Assembly: GCA_018654125.1 (NCBI GenBank) | Contig: JABIME010000349.1 | Span: 1 to 13,921 of the forward strand | From: Candidatus Cloacimonadota bacterium | GTDB taxonomy: Bacteria; Cloacimonadota; Cloacimonadia; Cloacimonadales; TCS61 | Length of the DNA: 13,921 nt | Direction: 5' to 3' | In this document: positions 1 through 7,707 of the stretch, in pieces | Layout: the number at the start of each line of letters is the position of its first letter | How positions within the stretch are numbered: position 1 is the stretch's first letter | Notes under the pieces: model-generated | The model's database searches: none | What the model was told of the DNA's origin: nothing | The model's input: only the letters and a program-made list of their open reading frames with translations | Made by a program: the position numbers and the translations under genes

Positions 1-1
1 A

Positions 2-1522
2 AATGAACTTGGTTCTACAGATATTTCTTATGATATTTCACTTGCTCATTTTGCAGCAATCCCACCAGAATATAGTTCCAATTTTAACGAAGAGTATTCA
101 CGTAATATCGAAAATAGTCAGATCTTTAATATGACAAATACTTACATCCCAATTGAACCAATGAATTTTCTATTCTACCTAATATATAACAATCTTGATG
201 GAGAGGGTGTTCATGGTATTACAATAGATTTTCCACCGGGATTTTTTGTAAATAGTGCAACAGATATTGATGGTTTAGATTATAATGGAGAAACCGGCGA
301 CGGAGCGGAAGTTAGTTGGGGTTTTGCTAATGGGAACAGCATCTCACCCACATCTACAACTTCTATAATGGTTAATGTAACTATAGATGAAAATCAAACA
401 TCACCTGTTAATATCGGATGGTTTATTCAGGGAGATGGTTCTGGCTCCGCCCCACACGAGGTAAGTGGGTCATTTACAGTAAATCCAACCGAAGATACAT
501 ATTTCTGGGTTACTTACCCAAATGGTGGAGAAACAATTATTCCATCTATTCCATGCACACTTACATGGGATAAATATGGTACTACAGACTTTGTTAAATT
601 ATTTATAACAAGAGATAATGGATTAAATTTAGAAGTAATTGACGAAATGGCTGAAAATACAGGTGAATATGAATTCACGTTTAATGGTCCACTTAGTGAT
701 GAATGCTGGTTTGCAGTATCCACATTAGATGAAAGTAGTTTCGATGTTTCTGATAGTGTATTTACTATTTCTGCATTCAATGTCACGCATCCAACCGAAG
801 GTTCAATTTTATCTTATGCCGCAACAGACACCCTTCAATGGATTTATTCTGGAAATTATGAGGAAGTTCAAATAGAATTCTCTGCTAATAATGGATATTC
901 ATGGGCTACACTTGCTGCTCAAACTGAAAATAATGGTTCATTCATCTATACAATTCCTGGTCCTCCTTCAGAATATTGCCTCTTCCGAATTAGCAATATA
1001 GATGGTGATGTACAAAATACATCGAGTACTTTTACAATCGTAGATTCGCCTGTTAGCTGGCTTGCAATGGAGAATACTTCTGGAAACATCGCGGCAGGAG
1101 AAGTTGAAAATATTCCGTTCACTATTATCACTGACGGACTGGTTCCCGCAACTTATGTGGCCGTTATAAAAGTAGTAACAAGTATTGGACAAATATTAAA
1201 TATACCTATCACTCTAGAAGTTTACTCAACTATCCCACCTTCAGATCAATACATACTTAAGCAAAATTATCCAAATCCGTTCAATCCATTCACCCGAATT
1301 GAATATGATGTTCCAATAGCTAGTAACATTAGAATTAAAGTATTTAATGTAAGAGGGCAATTCGTTAAAAAATTAATTGACGAACCTAAAGAGCCTGGAA
1401 GATATGAAACTTATTGGGATGGAACCGATAACAAGAATAGAAAAGTAAGCTCTGGAGTTTATTTCTATCAGCTTGAATCAGAAAGTTCCACAAAAGCTAA
1501 GAAAATGATTTTAGTTAAATAA
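2..1522 (+). CDS. C-terminal part of a multi-domain secreted surface protein with a type IX sorting domain (5' partial)
   Basis: The frame is open back to base 2 with no stop, so the gene begins upstream of the window and the ATG at 131 is internal; 506 residues are visible. Counting from base 2, residues about 169-256 and 259-346 are two tandem beta-rich repeats. Each opens with a V-T-(Y/H)-P-x-(N/E)-G motif, continues through (L/I)-x-W, and carries a D/S-N-G stretch. This pattern resembles Kre9/KNH-like Ig modules. Residues 348-408 form a BACON-like Ig module ending IPITLEV. Residues 416-506 are a sorting module with NPFNPFTRI, a GQ turn, SSGVYFY and the basic tail KKMILVK, as in type IX secretion cargo, so export to the surface is inferred. 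No catalytic motif is visible and the function is unknown, possibly adhesive or structural. The stop is 15 bases before the protease gene, suggesting co-transcription. Confidence 0.88.
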   Translation, partial: NELGSTDISYDISLAHFAAIPPEYSSNFNEEYSRNIENSQIFNMTNTYIPIEPMNFLFYLIYNNLDGEGVHGITIDFPPGFFVNSATDIDGLDYNGETGDGAEVSWGFANGNSISPTSTTSIMVNVTIDENQTSPVNIGWFIQGDGSGSAPHEVSGSFTVNPTEDTYFWVTYPNGGETIIPSIPCTLTWDKYGTTDFVKLFITRDNGLNLEVIDEMAENTGEYEFTFNGPLSDECWFAVSTLDESSFDVSDSVFTISAFNVTHPTEGSILSYAATDTLQWIYSGNYEEVQIEFSANNGYSWATLAAQTENNGSFIYTIPGPPSEYCLFRISNIDGDVQNTSSTFTIVDSPVSWLAMENTSGNIAAGEVENIPFTIITDGLVPATYVAVIKVVTSIGQILNIPITLEVYSTIPPSDQYILKQNYPNPFNPFTRIEYDVPIASNIRIKVFNVRGQFVKKLIDEPKEPGRYETYWDGTDNKNRKVSSGVYFYQLESESSTKAKKMILVK

Positions 1523-1537
1523 AAAAGGGAGAGTAAA

Positions 1538-4357
1538 ATGAAAAAATTTTCAATATTGTTAATATTGTTAATAGTGAGTGGCCTATTATTTTCGGCAGAA
1601 ACTATTACCGCACAACTATTTGATGAGATGAATATCTCATCAGATGATGATTTCATTAGAGTGAATATATCCTTTAAAGATAATTACAATTCACAGCAAA
1701 TGATTTCTGAAACTAAGAACATGGCAAAGCAAGATAAGAGAGATTATGTAACTTCTACACTTAAAGAATTCACTTCTCAAACCCAGGCAGACTTAATGCT
1801 CCAACTAAACGAATTAGAAGCTAATTCTCATGTTAGAGAAATCAAGTCTATTTGGATTTCTAATGTTGTTAATTGTGAAATGACTAAAAGTGCAATTAAT
1901 GCAATTTCAACCAGAAGCGAAATAGCAGCAATAGATTTTGATGAAGATAGAATGATTCTCTTAGCTCCGAAGATCAATAAGAATTCAGATGAATCACTTC
2001 ATGAAATACGAGACGGTAGAGAGATAACCTGGAATGTAACTATAGTTAATGCAGATGATGTTTGGGGGCAAGGCTATTATGGTGCCGGTGTAATTGTTGC
2101 AGTTTTAGATACAGGTGTAAATTATAATCATACAGATCTTAATGACCATCTTTGGAGTCATCCCGATTATCCTAACCATGGTTACGATTTTGCAAATGGT
2201 GACGATAACCCAATGGATGACCATGGTCACGGAACACATTGTGCAGGAACTGTCGCTGGAGATGGAACTTCCGGCTCACAGACAGGGATGGCTCCTGAAG
2301 CAACAATAATGTGTGTGAAGCTCATGGATTCAAGCGGAAATGGTAACGAATCACAGTGCTGGCAAGCTATTGAATATGCTGTAGATAATGGAGCTGACGT
2401 GTTGAGTATGTCCTTTGGTTGGCAACATAGCTGGGGAACTAATAGAATTGGTTGGAGAAACGCAATGGATTACGCTTATGCAGCTGATGTCTTTGCATCT
2501 GTAGCTGCTGGAAATGAGGGTAATCAACAAAGTTCTTACCCAATTCCAGATAACGTTAGATCACCTGGAGATTGTCCTCCTCCATGGTTACACCCAGATC
2601 AAACTTTAACTGGTGGGCTTTCTTCAGTTGTTTGCATTGGAGCTACAGATAGTAATGATAACCTTGCCGGATTCTCTGGCAGGGGTCCGGTTACTTGGGA
2701 AAATATTACCGGTTTCAACGATTATGCATATAATCCAGGAATGGGCTTGATCCGCCCTGACATTTCAGCTCCGGGGGCTGATATTAAATCTTTAGCACAT
2801 TATAATAATACGGGTTATGAATCAGGTTGGAGTGGAACCTCTATGGCTACACCTTGTGTAGCTGGTGTTATTGCTTTAATGCTTTCGAAAGATTTCACCC
2901 TAACTCCTGCACTTATAGATCAGATCATAGAAGAAAATGTTGGTGTTGCCCAAAACCCAAAAAACAATAATTTTGGTTCTGGGAGGATAGACGCCCTAGC
3001 TTCTATAAATGCCGTTCCTACACCAAACACGCCACCAAATGCAGTTGTAAATCCTAGCCCATCTGATACTGCTGAGAATATTGCTGTAAACACAAATCTT
3101 AGTTGGATGAATGGTGGTGGAGCTGCTTCTTATGAAGTTTCTTTTGGTACTGATAATCCTCCAACTAATATTGTAAATGGTGAAGCTGTAACATCTTCAA
3201 ACTATGAATTAATTGAATTACTAGAATATAACACAATCTACTATTGGAGCATAAACGCTATAAATGATTTTGGAAATGCTGATGGACCTATTTGGAGTTT
3301 TACTACAGCTGGGCCTGCTGATGAAGATTTTGAGACTGGAGATTTCACTTTGTATCCATGGGCATTTGCAGGAAATCAAGATTGGATTGTTCAAGCAAAT
3401 GAGGTTTATGAAGGAACATATTCTGCAAAGTCTGGTTTGATCACTCATGATCAGACTTCTGAATTGGAAATAGTGATGAATGTTGAAGAAGATGATATAA
3501 TTTCATTCTATACAAAGATCTCTTGCGAAGAAGATCAGAATGACAATTGGGATTATTTGGCATTTTATATTGATAGTGTCGAGCAAGACCGCTGGGATGG
3601 TGAAGTAAGTTGGGGTTATCAAAGTTATGATGTAACTGCAGGTAACCGTACTTTCAAGTGGAAATACCTTAAAGATGGCAGTGTAAGCAGTGGCTCAGAC
3701 TGTGCCTGGTTAGATTACATCACATTCCCAAGTGTAGCACCACAACCACCTGTTCTAGTTTTCAATCCTGAAGAATTTGCGTTTGAGGCTTTATTAAATG
3801 AAGTAATTACAGATGATCTTACAATAGAGAATACTGGATCAGGAATTGGAACTTACTCAATCGAATTAATTTATACAGGTGATTGGTTGGAACTTGATTC
3901 TTACTCTGGTGATGTTGAGCCAGATGAAATAGATACAATTGAACTTACAATAGATCCTAATGGTTTAGAAAACGGTGACTACTCTGCAGAAATTAGTATT
4001 ACTGATAACAGAAATATAACTGTTATTCCTGTAACTCTTACAGTTGATATGGTTGATGTAGATAACACCTTAATTAATGCTAATACACTTGTTGGTAATC
4101 ACCCAAATCCATTTAATCCAAGCACCACTATATCTTTCTCTATTGCTGATCAAAGCAACATCGAAGTTTCTATATACAGTATTAAGGGACAAAAGATAAA
4201 TACACTGGTAAAAGACAGTTTTGGAACTGGAGTTCACACTACAGTTTGGAATGGGAATGACGATTCCGGTGAACCAGTGAGTTCTGGTGTTTATTTCTAT
4301 AAACTGAATGTGAATGGTAAAACAGAAGCAACAAAGAAGATGCTGCTTCTTAAATAA
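1538..4357 (+). CDS. Secreted subtilisin-like serine protease (peptidase S8) with type IX sorting domain
   Basis: This is a 939-residue exported endopeptidase. A hydrophobic signal peptide spans residues 1 to about 20 (KKFSILLILL start). Residues about 30-165 look like an inhibitory propeptide. The S8 domain covers about 168-490 and has all catalytic elements: Asp191 in VLDTGV, His231 in HGHGTHCAG, oxyanion Asn326 in AAGNEGN and Ser435 in SGTSMATP. Further regions are an Fn3-like module (498-590), a MAM/jelly-roll-like module (592-730), a BACON-like Ig module (738-836) and a sorting module (846-939) with NPFNPSTTI, SSGVYFY and tail KKMLLLK. The tail is predicted to be read by a type IX secretion system and removed or anchored at the surface. 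GGGAG lies at 1527-1531, seven bases before ATG. It follows the preceding surface-protein gene by 15 bases and is closed by a strong terminator. Substrate unknown; a nutritional or protein-processing role is inferred. Confidence 0.95.
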   Translation: MKKFSILLILLIVSGLLFSAETITAQLFDEMNISSDDDFIRVNISFKDNYNSQQMISETKNMAKQDKRDYVTSTLKEFTSQTQADLMLQLNELEANSHVREIKSIWISNVVNCEMTKSAINAISTRSEIAAIDFDEDRMILLAPKINKNSDESLHEIRDGREITWNVTIVNADDVWGQGYYGAGVIVAVLDTGVNYNHTDLNDHLWSHPDYPNHGYDFANGDDNPMDDHGHGTHCAGTVAGDGTSGSQTGMAPEATIMCVKLMDSSGNGNESQCWQAIEYAVDNGADVLSMSFGWQHSWGTNRIGWRNAMDYAYAADVFASVAAGNEGNQQSSYPIPDNVRSPGDCPPPWLHPDQTLTGGLSSVVCIGATDSNDNLAGFSGRGPVTWENITGFNDYAYNPGMGLIRPDISAPGADIKSLAHYNNTGYESGWSGTSMATPCVAGVIALMLSKDFTLTPALIDQIIEENVGVAQNPKNNNFGSGRIDALASINAVPTPNTPPNAVVNPSPSDTAENIAVNTNLSWMNGGGAASYEVSFGTDNPPTNIVNGEAVTSSNYELIELLEYNTIYYWSINAINDFGNADGPIWSFTTAGPADEDFETGDFTLYPWAFAGNQDWIVQANEVYEGTYSAKSGLITHDQTSELEIVMNVEEDDIISFYTKISCEEDQNDNWDYLAFYIDSVEQDRWDGEVSWGYQSYDVTAGNRTFKWKYLKDGSVSSGSDCAWLDYITFPSVAPQPPVLVFNPEEFAFEALLNEVITDDLTIENTGSGIGTYSIELIYTGDWLELDSYSGDVEPDEIDTIELTIDPNGLENGDYSAEISITDNRNITVIPVTLTVDMVDVDNTLINANTLVGNHPNPFNPSTTISFSIADQSNIEVSIYSIKGQKINTLVKDSFGTGVHTTVWNGNDDSGEPVSSGVYFYKLNVNGKTEATKKMLLLK

Positions 4358-4380
4358 AAAAGCACTTATACGAGTCATTG

Positions 4381-4418
4381 GAGTTCCCAAGTTATTATAA
4401 TTGGGAACTCTTTTTCTT
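4381..4418 (+). terminator. Rho-independent terminator after the protease gene
   Basis: There is a perfect 10-bp inverted repeat: GAGTTCCCAA at 4381-4390, a 10-base loop, and TTGGGAACTC at 4401-4410, followed directly by TTTTTCTT. It starts 24 bases after the protease stop codon and ends before the lipoprotein gene. It should end the surface-protein operon and separate the two units. Confidence 0.9.
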
Positions 4419-4446
4419 GATGAACAATAAATAAACAGGAGAAAAT

Positions 4447-4872
4447 ATGAGTAAGACAACTATTTATATATTGATTATAACTCTTTTAGCAATTTGGTCT
4501 TGTGATAATGAACCAACAGGGAATAGTAGTGAGACAGAAATGCAAGGTATCTGGATTGGGTACGAATTAGAGGGCGGCAATGATGAGTGGACTTATGATG
4601 TAAATGAAGATGTGCTTGATATCAATGCTTCAATTTCACAAGAGTGGTATAAAGGTACAATATCTCTTAATACAAATGCTGTTCCTAAACAAATAGATTA
4701 TTTTATAACTGACTCATATTTTAATGAAGCTATCGATGAAACAGCTTTGGGAATTTATAAGATTGAGGGTGATACTTTAACTTTTGCTGCTAATGCACCC
4801 GGAAACCCAGAACGTCCGACAAGTTATCTTGCCGAAAATGGAGCAAGAGTTTACATTGTACTATTACAGTAA
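4447..4872 (+). CDS. Small predicted lipoprotein with TIGR03067-like domain
   Basis: The protein has 141 residues. It begins with a short lipoprotein-type signal: hydrophobic residues 6-17, then IWSC with the candidate lipidated Cys19, followed by a polar D-N-E-P-T-G linker. The remainder (about 32-141) starts with MQGIWIG and ends with GIYKIEGDTLTFAANAPGNP, then ERPTSY and VYIVLL. This order (L/MQGxW start, GIY-ExxGDTL, PG-x-xRP, hydrophobic last strand) recalls the small beta-barrel-like TIGR03067 family, described mainly from planctomycetes and of unknown function. That is recognition by eye only. The central part, acidic and Trp/Tyr-containing, I cannot assign. AGGAG at 4437-4441 supports the ATG. 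It lies just past the protease operon terminator, so it probably has its own promoter or depends on read-through. Cellular role unknown; an envelope location is inferred from the lipobox. Confidence 0.8.
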   Translation: MSKTTIYILIITLLAIWSCDNEPTGNSSETEMQGIWIGYELEGGNDEWTYDVNEDVLDINASISQEWYKGTISLNTNAVPKQIDYFITDSYFNEAIDETALGIYKIEGDTLTFAANAPGNPERPTSYLAENGARVYIVLLQ

Positions 4873-4902
4873 TCAAAATAAAAATGATGATCTGTGATTA
4901 CT
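4868..4902. repeat. Inverted repeat between convergent genes
   Basis: The 8-bp arms AGTAATCA (4868-4875) and TGATTACT (4895-4902) are perfect complements around a 19-base loop. They span the stop codon of the lipoprotein gene. The position between converging genes suggests a weak bidirectional terminator, but neither side has a clean T-run, so the function is uncertain. Confidence 0.3.
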
Positions 4903-4942
4903 TAAAGTGCATTATCTAGTATCACTTGTAAAGCTGTCTTCA

Positions 4943-5650
4943 TCACCTCTTCATAAGTGATTCAAAATAGGCAGGAACCGTTGTTTTAAATATCATCTTC
5001 TCTTTAGAAAAAGGATGAGTGATAGTTAGTGACGCTGCATGGAGCATAAGTCTTTTAATACCTTTTTCTTTTACACCATATTTTTTGTCACCGACTACCG
5101 TACAACCTTTATCTGCTAGATGAACTCGAATCTGATTCTTTCTACCAGTTTGCAGATCGATTTCCAAGAGACTATATTTTGCTGATTCTTTAATAACTTT
5201 ATAACCGGTCTTGGCTAGCTTGCCTTTGCTAGGATCTGTAACAGAATACATTCTATGAACACTATTTTCTGCCAAATAGGAAGTTATAACACCCTCTTTC
5301 TCTAACATTGTTCCATTTACTAATGCGTAATACTTTTTACTAAAACTTTGCCACTCTTCTTGTAGATAACGCTTAGCTTTTTCATCCTTGGCAAATACAA
5401 TAACACCAGAAGTATCCCTATCAAGCCGATGTACAATAAATACTCTTCGTTTTGATTTTTGATTCCCTTTGCGAACGTATTCATTCAAAAGATAATAAGC
5501 TGTTTTATCTCTCACCCTTTCGTTACTCACAGTTAACAAACCATTCACTTTATTCACCACAATTATATCCCGATCTTCATAAAGAATTGTGAGACCTTTT
5601 GGTTGATATCTTTTTGGTGGTCTTTTAAATTGGTTTATACTTTCCTGCAT
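4943..5650 (-). CDS. RluA-family RNA pseudouridine synthase
   Basis: This 235-residue enzyme isomerises specific uridines in rRNA or tRNA to pseudouridine. The family signature HRLDRDTSG is at residues 74-82 with the catalytic Asp at 77. The second conserved block, TGRKNQIRVHLA, is at 168-179, and VVGDKKYG follows at 185-192. LMLHA at 201-205 and the ITHPFSKE stretch complete the usual C-terminal core. There is no N-terminal S4 RNA-binding domain: only about 20 basic residues precede the catalytic core. It is therefore closer to the short RluA/TruC-like members than to RluC/RluD, and the target base cannot be assigned. ATG is preceded by AAGGG on the minus strand (5660-5664, nine bases away). 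It is transcribed away from argF and converges on the lipoprotein gene, and is probably monocistronic. Confidence 0.93.
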   Translation of the reverse strand: MQESINQFKRPPKRYQPKGLTILYEDRDIIVVNKVNGLLTVSNERVRDKTAYYLLNEYVRKGNQKSKRRVFIVHRLDRDTSGVIVFAKDEKAKRYLQEEWQSFSKKYYALVNGTMLEKEGVITSYLAENSVHRMYSVTDPSKGKLAKTGYKVIKESAKYSLLEIDLQTGRKNQIRVHLADKGCTVVGDKKYGVKEKGIKRLMLHAASLTITHPFSKEKMIFKTTVPAYFESLMKR

Positions 5651-5741
5651 AATGTTTATCCCTTAATTCATTTTTTATCTTTATACAACAAAAGCTATTT
5701 ATTAATTCGAGAGTCAAGGTATTTGATATGCAAAATCACAA

Positions 5742-5762
5742 CATGATAAATTCCTTGTCATG
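5742..5762. promoter_or_regulatory. Imperfect palindrome in the divergent argF region
   Basis: CATGATAA (5742-5749) and TTGTCATG (5755-5762) form 8-bp arms with one mismatch around a five-base centre. It lies in the 168-bp divergent region, about 57 bases before the argF start. It could be an operator, but it does not match the usual arginine-repressor box pattern that I know, and no clear promoter can be fixed around it. The rest of 5651-5818 is AT-rich without further structure that I can support. Confidence 0.25.
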
Positions 5763-5818
5763 ATTAAAGAAGTTTAAATTTTTGTTTTTAAATTAAATTA
5801 TATTAAGGAGAATAAATC

Positions 5819-6820
5819 ATGGCTTATAATCTTCGAAACAAAAATTTCTTAAAACTTTTAGATTTCACACCCAAAGAGATCAATTTTCTTATTGATCTAT
5901 CACAAGATTTAAAAAAGGCAAAATATGCAGGTACAGAGCGACCAACTCTAACTGGAAAAAATATCGCACTCATTTTTGAAAAAGCTTCTACCAGAACCAG
6001 GTGTGCTTTTGAAGTTGCTGCACTCGATCAAGGTGCACATATTACTTATCTCGGGCCTAGCGGAAGCCAGATAGGAACCAAAGAAACAATGAAGGATACA
6101 GCTCGTGTATTGGGTAGAATGTACGATGGGATTGAATATCGTGGATTCGGACAAGAGATTGTAGAAGAACTCGGTAAATATGCTGGTGTTCCAGTTTGGA
6201 ACGGACTTACAACAGAATTTCATCCAACTCAGATCCTTGCGGATTTTCTTACTGCAAAAGAATATTTAAAGAAGCCATTTAGTAAAATGATCTTTACATA
6301 TGTTGGTGATGGCAGAAACAACATGGGAAATTCACTCATGGTTGGCGGTGCTAAACTAGGAATGGATTTTAGGATTGTAGCCCCAAAAGAAGTGCAGCCG
6401 GATGCTGAACTTATTAGCAAATGTAATGCAATTGCAAAAGAGACCAGCGCTAAGATCACAGTTACAGCTAATATAAAAGAAGGTGTAAAAAATGCAGATG
6501 TTATCTACACAGATGTTTGGGTTTCTATGGGAGAAGCACCTGAAGTTTGGAAGCAGAGGATAGATTTACTCAAAAATTATCAGGTAAATAAAGCAATGAT
6601 GGATTCTACCGAAAATCCTAATACGATCTTTATGCATTGCCTGCCTTCATTCCATAATACCCATACTAAAGTTGGAAAAGATATCTTTGAAAAATTTGGT
6701 CTTCCGGAAATGGAAGTAACTGATGAAGTATTTGAGAGTGAAGCTTCTGTAGTTTTTGATGAAGCTGAAAATAGAATGCATACAATAAAAGCCGTAATGG
6801 TTGCAACCTTGGGTCAATAA
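5819..6820 (+). CDS. argF: Ornithine carbamoyltransferase
   Basis: This cytoplasmic enzyme joins carbamoyl phosphate and ornithine to give citrulline. At 333 residues it has the standard family length. Carbamoyl-phosphate binding motifs are STRTR at 57-61 and HPTQ at 135-138. The ornithine-side motif DVWVSMGE at 232-239 carries the SMG loop that marks ornithine rather than aspartate transcarbamoylases. HCLPSFHN at 273-280 contains the catalytic Cys275 block, usually HCLPAFHD. The RBS AAGGAG at 5805-5810 sits eight bases before ATG. No other arginine gene (argG, argH, arcA, arcC) lies in the window, so whether it works in arginine synthesis or as the catabolic arcB enzyme of the deiminase pathway cannot be decided from context. 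It is followed closely by a rho-independent terminator and appears to be transcribed alone. Confidence 0.95.
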   Translation: MAYNLRNKNFLKLLDFTPKEINFLIDLSQDLKKAKYAGTERPTLTGKNIALIFEKASTRTRCAFEVAALDQGAHITYLGPSGSQIGTKETMKDTARVLGRMYDGIEYRGFGQEIVEELGKYAGVPVWNGLTTEFHPTQILADFLTAKEYLKKPFSKMIFTYVGDGRNNMGNSLMVGGAKLGMDFRIVAPKEVQPDAELISKCNAIAKETSAKITVTANIKEGVKNADVIYTDVWVSMGEAPEVWKQRIDLLKNYQVNKAMMDSTENPNTIFMHCLPSFHNTHTKVGKDIFEKFGLPEMEVTDEVFESEASVVFDEAENRMHTIKAVMVATLGQ

Positions 6821-6829
6821 AAATATCTT

Positions 6830-6863
6830 CCCTGCTGAATAAATTTTCAGTAGGGATTTTTTT
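6830..6863 (+). terminator. Rho-independent terminator after argF, abutting the next start codon
   Basis: CCCTGCTGAA (6830-6839) pairs with TTCAGTAGGG (6846-6855) over ten positions including one G-T pair, with a six-base loop, followed by A and seven T (6857-6863). The next gene's ATG begins at 6864. The 3' arm contains AGGG (6852-6855), which is also the only ribosome-binding-site-like sequence for that gene. Confidence 0.85.
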
Positions 6864-7625
6864 ATGAAAAACATTCATTTTATTCTTATAATTCTTTTTT
6901 TTCCAATTTTATTGAATTCATATATTATTGAGGTAGATAGATTTGAGTCACTTATCTTCATCACCTCTGCTGTTGCTGTTGATCTTAGTAACAATTATTT
7001 TGACAGACAATATATTGAAGTTCCAACTGATTTAGATTTAGAAACTTTAACAACAGATGATATTCCATTTTTCGATAAACTTGGTTTGCAACCCTATTCC
7101 CTAACTTTAAAAAATTATAGTGATTATGCTGCATATCTTGCTGCAAGTACAGCCTTTTATTGTATTTTCGAGAAGAATCCAAAACTATTACTTAATAATC
7201 TGATTGTTTACGGTGAAATTATGATCACACAGAGTTTAGTAAGTAAATGGACAAAAACTCTCACTCACAGATACCGACCTTTTGTATATCTTGATGATGT
7301 TCCGAATAGCAAAAAAATGCAAAGGAATAGTCAGCATTCTTTTTACTCAATGCACTCTTCAAGCACATTTGCATCTGCTACTTATGGATATTACTATTAC
7401 TATAAAAACTATGGACATAATGTCTTTGTCGGTTCACTATTATTTGGAGCAGCCAGTGCTACAGCAGCGTTACGTGTTGCTTCTGGGCAGCATTTTCCTT
7501 CTGATGTTATTGTAGGTGCAATTATTGGAAGTGGAACAAGCTACTTTTTTTGTAAATTTCATGAAAACAAGAGAATTAAATTGTCTTTTGGATATGATTC
7601 TATAGATATAAGTTATAGCTTCTAG
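6864..7625 (+). CDS. PAP2-family membrane-associated phosphatase
   Basis: A 253-residue member of the PAP2 acid phosphatase superfamily, which dephosphorylates lipid phosphates such as phosphatidic acid, phosphatidylglycerophosphate or undecaprenyl pyrophosphate. The three-part motif is present: K131-x6-R138-P139 in KTLTHRYRP, a second block SMHSSS with the candidate catalytic His164, and R204-x5-H210-x3-D214 in RVASGQHFPSD. The second block departs from the usual PSGH, reading Y-S-M-H. The N-terminus (1-19) is a signal peptide or first helix, and further hydrophobic stretches are near 28-41, 88-102, 111-126, 187-203 and 213-229. This fits an inner-membrane protein with a periplasm-facing active site. 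The start at 6864 is supported only by AGGG eight bases upstream, inside the argF terminator stem. Substrate not determinable. Confidence 0.88.
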   Translation: MKNIHFILIILFFPILLNSYIIEVDRFESLIFITSAVAVDLSNNYFDRQYIEVPTDLDLETLTTDDIPFFDKLGLQPYSLTLKNYSDYAAYLAASTAFYCIFEKNPKLLLNNLIVYGEIMITQSLVSKWTKTLTHRYRPFVYLDDVPNSKKMQRNSQHSFYSMHSSSTFASATYGYYYYYKNYGHNVFVGSLLFGAASATAALRVASGQHFPSDVIVGAIIGSGTSYFFCKFHENKRIKLSFGYDSIDISYSF

Positions 7626-7653
7626 ATTAACTCTCTAAACTATATTTCAAATA

Positions 7654-7699
7654 AAAATAGCCCACAACTTTAGTCATGAGCTATTTTGCTAATCTTTTT
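7654..7699. terminator. Possible bidirectional terminator between convergent genes
   Basis: AAAATAGC (7654-7661) and GCTATTTT (7680-7687) are perfect 8-bp complements around an 18-base loop. On the plus side a long T-run follows after a few bases (about 7695-7702). On the minus side the stem itself begins in an A/T tract. It lies between the PAP2 stop and the end of the acyl-activating gene, where both transcripts must end. The large loop makes it a moderate candidate. Confidence 0.45.
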
Positions 7700-7707
7700 T
7701 TTATTTA

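Noticed and set aside
131..133. ATG at 131 as the start of the first gene
   Set aside because: The same frame is open back to base 2 with surface-protein-like residues and there is no RBS before 131, so it is an internal methionine of a gene cut by the window edge.
514..786. Minus-strand open frames inside the surface-protein and protease genes (also 968-1192, 3221-3448 and 4070-4459)
   Set aside because: They lie wholly or mostly opposite clearly coding, motif-bearing frames and show no RBS or recognisable protein features.
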